Assembly (NCBI RefSeq): GCF_019668465.1
Contig: NZ_AP024828.1
Location: forward strand, 4,774,001-4,838,000
Reading direction: 5' to 3'
Length of the DNA: 64,000 nt
DNA from: Mycobacterium senriense
GTDB taxonomy: Bacteria; Actinomycetota; Actinomycetes; Mycobacteriales; Mycobacteriaceae
The notes beneath the pieces are model-generated. The model was not told the origin of the DNA. It saw nothing but the letters and a program-made list of their open reading frames with translations, and did no database searches. This document shows positions 1-36,929 of the stretch, one piece after another. Within the stretch, counting starts at the first letter, position 1; the number at the start of each line of letters is the position of its first letter. The translations under genes were made by a program, and so were the position numbers.

Positions 1-28690
<28,690 letters not shown>

Positions 28691-28743
28691 TACACGCCCC
28701 CCACTAAAAGTTTGACCCCGAAACCCTTCATACCGACATCGGT

Positions 28744-28971
28744 CTATTGATCACAAACCGGCGCGGGCAGCGTGTCGCGCAGACTTTTCGCCCGCATATC
28801 GGGCCAGGTTTCTTCGATGTAGTGCAGGCATGTGGCGCGGTCGGCTTCCCCAAAAACTACCCGCCAACCGGCGGGAACAACAGTGAATGTTGGCCAAAGA
28901 CTGTGTTGTTCTTCGTTATTGACCAAGACGAAAAAACTGCCATTGTCGTCATCGAACGGATTGAGCGGCAA
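28744..28971 (-). CDS. MbtH-like protein
   Basis: This 75-residue protein belongs to the MbtH family of small partners that bind NRPS adenylation domains and are often needed for their activity or solubility. Family landmarks are visible in order: [20 protein letters not shown] near the N-terminus, [14 protein letters not shown], then a C-terminal [13 protein letters not shown] segment. The length is normal for the family. The start at 28971 follows an AAGGGGG ribosome site. The stop is 53 bp from the NRPS start on the same strand, so it is almost certainly the dedicated partner of that synthetase and co-transcribed with it. Confidence 0.95.
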   Translation of the reverse strand: MPLNPFDDDNGSFFVLVNNEEQHSLWPTFTVVPAGWRVVFGEADRATCLHYIEETWPDMRAKSLRDTLPAPVCDQ

Positions 28972-30168
28972 CGGATGGACCCCCTTACACCAACGTAAAT
29001 TCCGAAATCACCTTGCACGGTGCGCCGAACGTTTTTGCAGCGCTTAAGGATTGAGCCGTCAGCCTTGGCCAGTATGCCGACCAGCCCGCCCGCCGGATAT
29101 CAGCGCCGGCGAGCTCGGTCGTGAGGGGCGGCGCCGCAACACGATCGTCGTGGTACCCATCCCGACCCCGTGCCGACAGTCGTTGTTTACCGACCACACC
29201 CAGGGCGCACAGACACTACGACTATCGACGTCGCTATCCACGCTCGCGGCATACCCAACAGTCGTTCCCCGAAACATCTGAATTCCGTTCTCACATAACC
29301 CGATCCGCGTCGAATTCTACTAGTGCACAGTTGCGTTGCCGGGCAGCAAAAGACCGTGTCGCGCCGGTGTTGCATATATCACTGCCCGGTGCGCGCGTCC
29401 GGCGCTCGCACGACCGTCCCGCTCCATCGGCCTGGGCCGTTTGCCGAAGTCGGCACGCAGAGCGTGCCCGGATGATCACCCAATCTTTGCTTCTGATTGC
29501 CGGTTTCGCCCAGTGCGGACGGCGCTCGCCTGCGGCACTACCGGGCGTAATTCCGCAGATGCGTCACAAAATAGCCTCTAGCAACGCACTCGCGGATATT
29601 CGCTACAAGCCTACCGTCGATCGCGCAGATGTCGAATTTCACACGCGCACCATGCGAAAACGTATTGGCGCTTGCTCTGTGAAGCCCCGCGTCGCGGCCG
29701 CGGTCCGCGCCAGACTCTTTCCGCCCGTAGCTACCAGCCAGCCGGTCCCCGGCACCCACGCTTCAAGGCCGGGAGACGTCGCGGCCGGGTGGCGTTGAAC
29801 GCGCAGCCCCCGGCTACGTTTGCCGCTTGCCTGCTGACGGCACCCGGGCAGGCCGTCACGCAGGCGCGTTGTGATGGATCTCACGCACTAGCGGCAGCAC
29901 AGAGTTCGCCAGCGCCCATGTATCGCGCCGGCCGGCTAACGCGGTTACCCCAAACCGTTGAGATAAGCCAGTGCATCCTCGGACCGCAGATCCGTACCCT
30001 TACCTGCGTCGCTATGCGCACGGCGGCCTAGCCCGAATCCGTTGGACACGATCAAGTTTCGGCGTACACAGCTGACTCATAGCCGGCTTTGCCAAACAGA
30101 TTTTTCACGTTCTCGCAAGTGATTCGGCGGCGTTTGGTCCCCACCACTCGCGGGTAGAGCCTCGAACC
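28972..30168. other. 1.2-kb intergenic region between the mbtH-NRPS operon and the Gap-like gene
   Basis: No open frame here has a recognisable protein or convincing start. Base composition is more AT-rich than the neighbouring genes, notably around 29200-29680. The genes on either side point away from the region, so it must hold the promoters of both. I could not identify operator repeats or a small RNA with confidence. Confidence 0.6.
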
Positions 30169-30963
30169 ATGTGGGGGTCTGTGCTGGGCTTGGGGATCCT
30201 GGCTGCGCTCAATCCTGTCCGTCTCGGGCTCGCCCTGTTGATGATCTCTCGGCCACGGCCCGGGCCGAGCCTGCTCGCGTACTGGCTCGGCGGGTTGACG
30301 GTGTGCATTCCCGAGTTGCTCATACCCCTGATGCTGCTGAACTTCACTCCGGTGTTCGGACACGTTGCGCGCGGTTCGGCGTCCCCGTCGACGAGCTCGA
30401 CCCTCGGCAAGATTCAGATCGGCCTCGGCGTGGTCGGCCTGTCGATCGCCGCTGTGATGACGGTGCGTTTCCTCGCCCGTCGACGGGCGCCGCAACCCGT
30501 ACCCGAGGACGACCGCTCCCCGGAACTGTCGATGGTCTCAGGTGCGCCGATCGCGATGCCGCGGCTGCTGACCCGGGTCCCGGATGAGTCGACCGAGAAC
30601 CCATCGCCATTCCGGCGTCTGATCGGTCGCATTCACCACGCGTGGGAGGGCGGCTCCTCGTGGGTCGCGTGGGTGATCGGCATCATCTCGGTGCCGGTCG
30701 ACGGAGTCCTGTTCATCGTCGCGATCATCGCGGCCTCGGGGGCATCGGTCACCGCGCAGGCCAGCGCATCCGTCGCGTTCATCATCCTGATGTACGCCGT
30801 GGTCGAGGTCATCCTCGTCGGCTATATGGTCACCCCGGCAAAGACCCAATCTCTATTGCTCGTCCTGCACAACTGGGTGCGGAACTACCACCGGCAAATT
30901 TTGGTGGCACTGTTCACGGTGGTCGGGGTGTCGCAGCTGGCCCAGGGTCTGCACATCCGCTGA
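30169..30963 (+). CDS. Gap/Sap-like (SfLAP family) integral membrane protein
   Basis: The 264-residue protein has about six hydrophobic spans: three in residues 5-105, beginning LGLGILAALNPVRLGLALLM, and three in residues 165-264. A polar cytoplasmic or periplasmic loop lies between them. The layout and N-terminal motif fit the SfLAP family. Its members include Sap, which aids sulfolipid-1 transport, and Gap, which is required for surface export of glycopeptidolipids in mycobacteria. Such genes usually sit beside the biosynthetic genes of an exported lipid. Here it is divergent from mbtH and the giant NRPS, so a role in export of that peptide is a reasonable inference. It converges on the PAS-ANTAR gene with 11 bp between stops. 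Confidence 0.8.
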   Translation: MWGSVLGLGILAALNPVRLGLALLMISRPRPGPSLLAYWLGGLTVCIPELLIPLMLLNFTPVFGHVARGSASPSTSSTLGKIQIGLGVVGLSIAAVMTVRFLARRRAPQPVPEDDRSPELSMVSGAPIAMPRLLTRVPDESTENPSPFRRLIGRIHHAWEGGSSWVAWVIGIISVPVDGVLFIVAIIAASGASVTAQASASVAFIILMYAVVEVILVGYMVTPAKTQSLLLVLHNWVRNYHRQILVALFTVVGVSQLAQGLHIR

Positions 30964-30974
30964 AGCGGCGGGCC

Positions 30975-31721
30975 TCAGCTCGAACGCGGCGGGCGCTCCG
31001 CCTGGACCAGGTTGCGGGCGATCTCCTCGATCCGGGTGTTGGTCTCCTGCGAGAACCTGGTCAGCAGACCGAACGCTCGATCAGCGTCGATGTTGAATCG
31101 CTCCATCAGCATGCCTTTGGCCTGGCCGATCATGTCTCGGCTCGCGATGGCCCGCATCAGTTGGCTGATCTCGGCGGCGACCGCTTCCTGGCGCTGGCGG
31201 AATTGGGCGGATTCCACGGCGCTGACGGCCTTGAGGGTGTGCAGCAGGTCCGCCGGATCCCAGGCGACACCGCGATCGACGTCGCGCGCCACCTCGTCGA
31301 GAAGCTGCTTGCTTTGCGAGACTTCCTTCACCGTGTGCACCACGCCCACCAGCTCGCCGTGATCGAGCAACGGGGTATTGGTGGGGCTCCACACCTTCGG
31401 CAGGAATTCGTCGGGGGCGGCGGGATCGGGAATGTCATACCGCTGCATCCGCATCGTGTGGGGCCGGCCCCTCTGCATCGCGGTCTCCAGCGACGACGCG
31501 AGCCTCGCTGTCCCGTCGGCGCGCGGATCCTTGGGATTGTCTGGGAAGGCGTCGAAAAGGTACTGCCCGCGAAGTTCGCCGTGCTCGCGAAGCGTGACGC
31601 GCTCGTAGTCTCTGCTTGCCGCGCGAATCCGCAGGTCGCGATCTAAGAGCAGGCAACACACGCCCGAGGCCCCCTGGACCATTTTTCGGGCGATCACTTC
31701 GAACCGATCTTGGTTGCGCAC
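30975..31721 (-). CDS. PAS-ANTAR domain regulator
   Basis: This 248-residue protein has an N-terminal PAS-like sensor region (residues about 15-140) with the segment GVCCLLLDRDLRIRAASRDY. A C-terminal ANTAR domain (about 180-240) contains QLMRAIASRDMIGQAKGMLM and AFGLLTRFSQETN. ANTAR domains bind paired hairpins in nascent RNA and act as antiterminators. The sensor ligand is unknown. The start is GTG. The gene is divergent from the transglutaminase-like gene across about 110 bp, and no target hairpin was identified. Confidence 0.85.
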   Translation of the reverse strand: MRNQDRFEVIARKMVQGASGVCCLLLDRDLRIRAASRDYERVTLREHGELRGQYLFDAFPDNPKDPRADGTARLASSLETAMQRGRPHTMRMQRYDIPDPAAPDEFLPKVWSPTNTPLLDHGELVGVVHTVKEVSQSKQLLDEVARDVDRGVAWDPADLLHTLKAVSAVESAQFRQRQEAVAAEISQLMRAIASRDMIGQAKGMLMERFNIDADRAFGLLTRFSQETNTRIEEIARNLVQAERPPRSS

Positions 31722-31834
31722 TGTGAGAATCGCCTACCCGTTTTGCCGAAATGTCTAAACCCGCCTGTGTCCCAGCCCATGGCCACCTCTGCACCCCGGT
31801 AGCGAATGCAGGACAACTGACGCAGAATCACGCT

Positions 31835-32638
31835 ATGCGACGAGAAGTGGGTGCCGAGATGGAGGTCGAAGTCACGGCGGCCACGACGCTGGAGTTTCAG
31901 ATTGCCGTTGCACCGCACCCGCGCACCGAGGTCTTCGAGTCGCTGCGCTTCGTCTTGAACGGGCGGCCGATCACGCCGCTGGAAGTCAGCGGGCTGCACG
32001 GCAATCGCATCCATAAGTTCCACGCGGCGGTGGGCACACTGCAAGTCAACTACGAGGCGACGATCGTGGGTCAGACTGATCCAGCTCCGGTGACCGAATA
32101 CGACCAGTCGATGTACCTGCGCCCCAGCCGTTATGCCGAATCCGACAAGTTCTTCGGTTTTGCTGCAACCGAATTCGGCAACGACCGTGACTCTGCGGAA
32201 CTGCTGGAGCACGTCAGTTCCTGGGTCGGCACCAGACTGGACTATGTACCCGGCTCGAGCGATCCGATTGACGGGGCAGTGGATACGATGCTCGCCGGCG
32301 AAGGTGTGTGCCGAGACTACGCGCATCTGGTGGTGGCACTCCTACGAGCGGTCAGCGTCCCGGCCCGGGTGGCGTCCGTGTACGCACCGGGCGTATACCC
32401 GATGGACTTCCACGCCGTCGCTGAGGCCTTCGTCGACGGGCATTGGCGGGTGGTCGACGCGACGCTCCTGGCGCCGCGCCAGACGTTGGTGCGGATAGCC
32501 ACCGGTCGCGACGCCTCCGACACAGCGTTCCTCGACAATCACAAAGGTGCGATCACGCTGCACCGGCTGGTGGTGACCGCGCTCGTCGACGGCGAATTGC
32601 CGCGCGATTCCATCGACCAACTGGTTTCCATCCGCTGA
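31835..32638 (+). CDS. Transglutaminase-like (cysteine protease fold) protein
   Basis: The protein has about 267 residues with an N-terminal beta-rich region and a transglutaminase-like core. The triad is visible: Cys in AGEGVCRDYAHL, His in PMDFHAVAEAF and Asp in WRVVDATLLAP. Such proteins are often annotated as transglutaminase family or putative cysteine proteases; the true substrate is unknown. I chose the ATG at 31835 (MRREVGAEMEVEV) because the 28 upstream residues look unlike the family and run into the divergent promoter. An ATG at 31859 is also possible. Confidence 0.85.
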   Translation: MRREVGAEMEVEVTAATTLEFQIAVAPHPRTEVFESLRFVLNGRPITPLEVSGLHGNRIHKFHAAVGTLQVNYEATIVGQTDPAPVTEYDQSMYLRPSRYAESDKFFGFAATEFGNDRDSAELLEHVSSWVGTRLDYVPGSSDPIDGAVDTMLAGEGVCRDYAHLVVALLRAVSVPARVASVYAPGVYPMDFHAVAEAFVDGHWRVVDATLLAPRQTLVRIATGRDASDTAFLDNHKGAITLHRLVVTALVDGELPRDSIDQLVSIR

Positions 32639-32887
32639 TGCCACCTGCGGGACCGCACTGACGATCGTCACGGATCGTCAACCACCGTTGGGCCGCAACG
32701 GCATTGGTAGTACATGGAACGCGTGCCGCAGGTAACCAACCCGCGGCTCGCATGCACGCTCGCGTCCGGACTGGTCCACTGGCGTAGTGTGGACCCGTCG
32801 GCGATCTTTCGTACCTGACTACTCAAAGCCATGTCGTCGTCGATTCGAATGATTGGCCGGTTCCGCGGTCAAGACGGGAGCGTCAGT

Positions 32888-33358
32888 ATGACGCCGCAAA
32901 AGGACCACACAGATGCCGAGCGTCGGCCTACCCCTCCGCTACACACGCCGCGGTTGCGCCTCAAGCCCAAAGCCCCCCAAAGCGGGTTTGTCGACGGAGC
33001 GTGGTGGCCACACAGTGACGATCTCGTGGCAGAACTGCCAGACCTGCTGGCGGTGCTTTCAGTCCGGCTCGGTCCGATCGGCCGGGTGATCTACAAGCTC
33101 ACCGAATGGTCAACGGCACCTGCGAAATTGAAGCTTGACGCTCACACGGTACGGCTCGACGGGTATCGCCGCCAGCCAATCAACACCGTCGAAGTACTCG
33201 GACTCGACCGCACCAGAATCGTTCTCCTGGTGGTGTCGCCGCACACCGATCCAGATCAGGCGCACGCTGTCATGATGGCTGCGGCGGGCCCGGAGAATGC
33301 CTTGACGGTTGACAGCCTCCTGATGATCAGCGCGGAAGAAAGCGAAGCCCGCGTCTAG
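32888..33358 (+). CDS. DUF5994 family protein
   Basis: This protein of about 156 residues has the DUF5994 signature FVDGAWWPHSDDL, followed by ELPDLL and VRLGPIGRVIYKLTEW. DUF5994 proteins are small, actinobacterial and of unknown function. The ATG at 32888 is preferred because GGGAG lies 7 bp upstream; an in-frame ATG at 32831 lacks this. It converges with a second DUF5994 gene, with five bases between the stops. Confidence 0.8.
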   Translation: MTPQKDHTDAERRPTPPLHTPRLRLKPKAPQSGFVDGAWWPHSDDLVAELPDLLAVLSVRLGPIGRVIYKLTEWSTAPAKLKLDAHTVRLDGYRRQPINTVEVLGLDRTRIVLLVVSPHTDPDQAHAVMMAAAGPENALTVDSLLMISAEESEARV

Positions 33359-33363
33359 GGTGC

Positions 33364-33921
33364 CTACGGCAGCTGTCGCGCACCCGCACCGTGGTTCGAC
33401 GGGACTCGACGACGCACTTCATACATGGTCTCGCCGCGGGCCGCGCGGACTATACATTCGGCGGTCTTGAACGCGCGTGAGTCGTGATGGATCGGGTAGA
33501 CGGGCAGGCCGGCAGCCCGACGCAAAATCATGACCGCAAGCGCTGTACCGGTGCGGTGTGGAACCAAGAGAAGTGCCGCCTGCGCGTCGCGGCCCACGAT
33601 GGTGATGACCTGTGGATGGACTCCCTGCAACCAACCCCAGTTCAGACTCCGCTGGCTTTGCAATGACGACCAGTTGACGTTGATATCGACGACCTGGCCC
33701 AAGCGGGCCTCCAACGCCGAGACCAAACCCGGCAGTTCTCGTGAGACCACGCCCGTCCGGGGCCACCACGCGCCATCGATCTTGTTCCCGAGCCGCGATG
33801 CCAGCGTAAGCCGCAGCGGGGTCACTGGACGCTCCGCCCCACCACGCCGCCCGCGCGTGCTAGTGGTATCGGGTTGTGTTTCAGACGCAACGAGTTCGAT
33901 CAGCGAATCTGCGCGATTCAT
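33364..33921 (-). CDS. DUF5994 family protein
   Basis: This protein of about 185 residues carries the same signature as its convergent neighbour: KIDGAWWPRTGVVSRELPGL, then ARLGQVVDINVNWSS and a C-terminal GTALAVMILRRAAG segment. The start at 33921 (MNRADSLIELV) has AAGGG about 8 bp upstream; an upstream start at 34029 would add 36 low-complexity residues. Function unknown. Two facing DUF5994 genes suggest an old duplication with inversion. Confidence 0.78.
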   Translation of the reverse strand: MNRADSLIELVASETQPDTTSTRGRRGGAERPVTPLRLTLASRLGNKIDGAWWPRTGVVSRELPGLVSALEARLGQVVDINVNWSSLQSQRSLNWGWLQGVHPQVITIVGRDAQAALLLVPHRTGTALAVMILRRAAGLPVYPIHHDSRAFKTAECIVRAARGETMYEVRRRVPSNHGAGARQLP

Positions 33922-34334
33922 GCCACGACCCTTCACAGTTCGAAGCAATCGGCCCGTAGGTCGGGGCGACGGAGGAATCGCATTGTCCGTGATGGTTCGC
34001 GCAGTGACGTTCGAGGCCAGCGCCGACAACGAAATGGCTCTGGCCCAACGTTACGCCACCGGCTGCTTATGTGTCACTGATGGGCCATGCGATGAAATCG
34101 TCCGGCACGGCTCGTCGTACCCAAGCTTGTTGACCACCCGACTAGCACGGAGGCAAAATACGTTGGGCTGACGGCGGTTCCCGCACAACGCGCGATCGGC
34201 GTGGACGAATTTCCAAGCGGGCATCGGACAAAGGGCCGTGAAACGGCAATCCTCGTGGAGCCGAACCCAACAGCCCGACCAGGTGTACACTCGCCGGATC
34301 GGGACCACTCAGGCCCCCAAATCAAAGGGCCACA
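33922..34334. other. Intergenic region with no recognisable gene
   Basis: This stretch of about 410 bp separates the second DUF5994 gene from the basic micro-protein. Short open frames on both strands show no family features. Promoters for the genes on either side must lie here. Confidence 0.5.
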
Positions 34335-34469
34335 GTGTCTGACAAATCCCCACGGAAAACCATGACCAAAAAATCGGGCCAGTCTCTGAAAGAGAAGCGC
34401 GCCGCGAAGCGCCTCAAAGCCGCCCATATCTCGCCTACCGAATCTTCGCTGCATACCAAGAAATCCTGA
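34335..34469 (+). CDS. Small basic protein (44 aa) upstream of cold-shock gene
   Basis: A GTG-started frame encodes 44 residues, beginning VSDKSPRKTMTKKSGQSLKE and ending with TKKS. It is very rich in Lys, Arg and Ser, like small conserved mycobacterial proteins of unknown function with an MSDKSPRK-type start. It may bind nucleic acid, but no domain is defined. It sits 88 bp upstream of the cold-shock gene on the same strand. Confidence 0.6.
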   Translation: MSDKSPRKTMTKKSGQSLKEKRAAKRLKAAHISPTESSLHTKKS

Positions 34470-34557
34470 GGCGCTGGGTCCTCGATGGCGGGCTCATCGC
34501 GAGGGGCACCGCGCGGATGGATCTGATTACGTCCACTGAAAAAGAGAGAAGTTAGGT

Positions 34558-34761
34558 ATGGCGCAGGGAACTGTCAAATGGTTCAACAGCGAGAAGGGTT
34601 TCGGATTCATCGCTCCTGACGGTGGAGCAAAAGATGTGTTCGTCCACCATTCCGAGATCCAAGGGAGCGGTTTCCGCACGCTCGAGGAGAACCAACGGGT
34701 CGAGTTCGAGATCACCCAGGGGGCTAAGGGCCCTCAGGCGGTTGGTGTCACCGCCGTCTAA
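34558..34761 (+). CDS. cspA: Cold-shock domain protein
   Basis: This 67-residue protein is one complete cold-shock domain. It binds single-stranded RNA and DNA and acts as an RNA chaperone. The N-terminus [18 protein letters not shown] contains RNP1 (KGFGFI), and VFVHHSEI contains RNP2. Length and sequence are typical of actinobacterial CspA. GAGAGAAGTT lies just before the ATG. Confidence 0.95.
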   Translation: MAQGTVKWFNSEKGFGFIAPDGGAKDVFVHHSEIQGSGFRTLEENQRVEFEITQGAKGPQAVGVTAV

Positions 34762-34789
34762 AGGCATTGCGCCGCAGCGTAATCTGCGA

Positions 34790-36028
34790 CTAGGTGGACC
34801 GGATCCTGTGCCGGCGCCGATTGGCGCGAAGGCTTATTGCCGTCGCCAATCCCCCTTGCAGCACATCGTTGCCCGCATCTACCGCCCGTGATCGGTCCGC
34901 GGCGCTCCGAAACCTGTTCTCGGACGCGGTCTCTGGTGCGTCATCAGCGGTGGCGAGCAAAAACCGGTCGGGCAGTGCCAATTTGCAGACCGTGCGAACG
35001 GTGAGTAGGAACTGCCGAAGCAAGGGGCCCGTGGTGTAGGGCAAATCGTAGGTGACACAGAGGGTTCGCACCCGGTCGGCGATCTCTGGGTAGCGATTGC
35101 TCGGCAGATCAGGGAAGAGGTGGTGTTCAATTTGGTAACACAGATTCCCACTCATGAACGCCAGCACCGGGCCGGCCCGGAAGTTCGCGGTACCCAACAT
35201 TTGCCGGAGATACCAGTCGGCTTTCGTCTCGTTCTCCAGAACCGCGGGCGTGAACTTCTCCGCCCCATCCGCGAAGTGGCCGCAGGCGATCACCACGAAC
35301 GCCCACACATTGCGCAATTCGTTGGCGACGACGTTCGCCGCCAGTGTGCTGCGCCATCGGCGGCGGCTGAACGCGGGAAATAGCACGTAATCCTTGACGA
35401 CCTGGCGAGCCATCTTGCGGATCATCGCCCTCTTGTGGACGGCTTTGCGGGCATCTGTCGTCTCGCGATCCTGTACCGCGTACAGGCCGTGCAGCGCGAC
35501 ACCCCATTCGAACAAGAGCGCCAGCAGCATCGCGCGCAATGGCTGCAATAGGGAGCTCGGTTTCCACTCCTGATCTCGAGTGACCCGCAGGACTCCAAAT
35601 CCCAGGTCGTCGTCCACGCCGACGACGTTGGTGAACATGTGGTGTCGATGGTTGTGAGAGGACTGCCAGTGCGCGGAGGGGCCGACCATGTCCCATTCCC
35701 AGGTAGTGGAATGGATTTCCGGATCGTTCATCCAATCCCATTGTCCGTGGGTGATGTTGTGGCTGAGTTCCATGTTCTCGACACACTTGGCCACGGTCAG
35801 CGCGGCGGTTCCGACTGCCCATCCGAGCTTGCTTTTGCTGCCGCCGATCGTCAGCCGCGCCGCGAGCTCGAGGCATCGTTGAAAGGCGATGGCGCGCCGG
35901 ATGTACTCGCGGTCCTTGATTCCGCGCGAATCCTCGACGTCGCAACGGATCGCATCCAGTGCGCTCGCGAGCGCCTCGAGTGCGTCGTCGCTGAGATGGG
36001 CGTATTCAGGTACTTCGGTGATTGCCAT
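34790..36028 (-). CDS. Membrane fatty-acid (acyl-CoA) desaturase, DesA3-like
   Basis: This 412-residue di-iron membrane desaturase introduces a double bond into fatty acyl chains. The three histidine boxes are visible: ELSHNITHGQ near residue 88, SSHNHRHHMF near 124 and CYQIEHHLFP near 297. Hydrophobic spans lie between them. The QIEHH form of the third box matches the DesA3/linoleoyl-CoA type rather than soluble acyl-ACP desaturases. The length fits DesA3-type proteins. It converges on cspA with 28 bp between, and no electron-transfer partner is adjacent. Confidence 0.9.
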   Translation of the reverse strand: MAITEVPEYAHLSDDALEALASALDAIRCDVEDSRGIKDREYIRRAIAFQRCLELAARLTIGGSKSKLGWAVGTAALTVAKCVENMELSHNITHGQWDWMNDPEIHSTTWEWDMVGPSAHWQSSHNHRHHMFTNVVGVDDDLGFGVLRVTRDQEWKPSSLLQPLRAMLLALLFEWGVALHGLYAVQDRETTDARKAVHKRAMIRKMARQVVKDYVLFPAFSRRRWRSTLAANVVANELRNVWAFVVIACGHFADGAEKFTPAVLENETKADWYLRQMLGTANFRAGPVLAFMSGNLCYQIEHHLFPDLPSNRYPEIADRVRTLCVTYDLPYTTGPLLRQFLLTVRTVCKLALPDRFLLATADDAPETASENRFRSAADRSRAVDAGNDVLQGGLATAISLRANRRRHRIRST

Positions 36029-36361
36029 CGACGCTCAGGGCGCTCTGCGCGCGGCGACGTACGGCGTTCGCGCGACGGCACGCGGACAGGAAGAATTCAC
36101 GAACCGCAGCAAAGTGGGTCACGTCCGATCTCAAAGTGGTAGTTACGCACAAGTGGCGAGGATCGGCGCGAGGTCAGCGGGTACGCTCGCCGGCACTGCC
36201 TTTTCGGCTCGAGGCGTTGGTCGACCACGAGGCTACAGGAACCGCGAGACCGGCGGCCCCGTGCACGCAGTAGCCCGTCGGGACACCCCTTGGACCGGCC
36301 ACGATGGTGCCCCGGCGGGCTCCCGTCGCCGAACCGCGCAGTAGTGGTAGTCGTCGGACCC
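36029..36361. other. Intergenic region upstream of desaturase
   Basis: About 330 bp hold the likely promoter of the desaturase. I see no gene or clear repeat here. Confidence 0.5.
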
Positions 36362-36754
36362 TCAGCCGCCGGACTTGTCGGAGTCGTCCGATTTGTCGTC
36401 GGAGTCCTTGGATTCGTCGGGCTCTTGCGCGTCGTCTTCATCGTCGTCGGATTTCTCGGAGTCCTTCGCCTCGCGCTCAGAATCCTCGGACTGGTCAGCG
36501 TCTTTTGCTTCCCCATCGCCAGAATCTTCATCGCCAGAATCTTCATCGCCAGAATCCTCGGACTCGTCCGACTTGTCGGCCTCCGCCTCGTCGGCCTTGT
36601 CCGCGTACTTCGTCAAGAGCCCGGCCAGTTGACGGGCCTCTTGAGGTGATAACAAGTCGTCGAACAATCGCTCATCGCTCTCAGAGATGCGCTCGAGGTA
36701 AACCGCGTCGTTCTCGGACCCGACATCCCATCGGCCACCTTCATGACGAACCAT
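36362..36754 (-). CDS. Acidic, Ser/Asp/Glu-rich repeat-tailed protein
   Basis: The 130-residue protein has a short ordered N-terminal part (residues 1-50). This reads WDVGSENDAVYLERISES, then LSPQEARQLAGLLTKYADKA. A strongly acidic tail follows, built from Ser, Asp, Glu and Lys. Three tandem 15-bp units encode the repeated SGDED block. The tail is probably disordered. The family is not recognised, and the low-complexity tail makes any database match unreliable. It is divergent from gabD2. Confidence 0.65.
   Translation of the reverse strand: MVRHEGGRWDVGSENDAVYLERISESDERLFDDLLSPQEARQLAGLLTKYADKADEAEADKSDESEDSGDEDSGDEDSGDGEAKDADQSEDSEREAKDSEKSDDDEDDAQEPDESKDSDDKSDDSDKSGG
36515..36559. repeat. 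Three tandem 15-bp repeats
   Basis: Units of ATCGCCAGAATCTTC lie at 36515-36529 and 36530-36544, with one at 36545-36559 that has a single change. They fall in the acidic tail gene and encode S-G-D-E-D in the minus frame. The length is likely to vary between strains. Confidence 0.9.
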
Positions 36755-36929
36755 CCGATGCCGCCTTCCGCCTAGTGCCTGTCTATAAACCTGGCGCCGC
36801 CCGAGCGCTTGTACGTTGCTTACCCACTTTCGCTGTGGCAGACGACCACGATCTTGTTGTCATCGCCGGCAGGCCGGCACGGAAAAACCAATAGTCTGGT
36901 GCTTTGGACACCGTTCGAGAGGTAGTGAC

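Noticed and set aside
29121..29798. Possible 225-codon gene in the NRPS upstream region
   Set aside because: Arg/Ser-rich translation, no ribosome site, no recognisable family and no coding-like third-position bias by eye.
31694..32326. 210-codon minus-strand frame
   Set aside because: It overlaps the transglutaminase-like gene antisense and has no motif, whereas the plus frame shows the Cys-His-Asp triad.
36097..36546. 149-codon minus-strand Thr/Arg-rich frame
   Set aside because: It overlaps the acidic-tail gene in another frame and its composition reflects the repeats, not a protein family.
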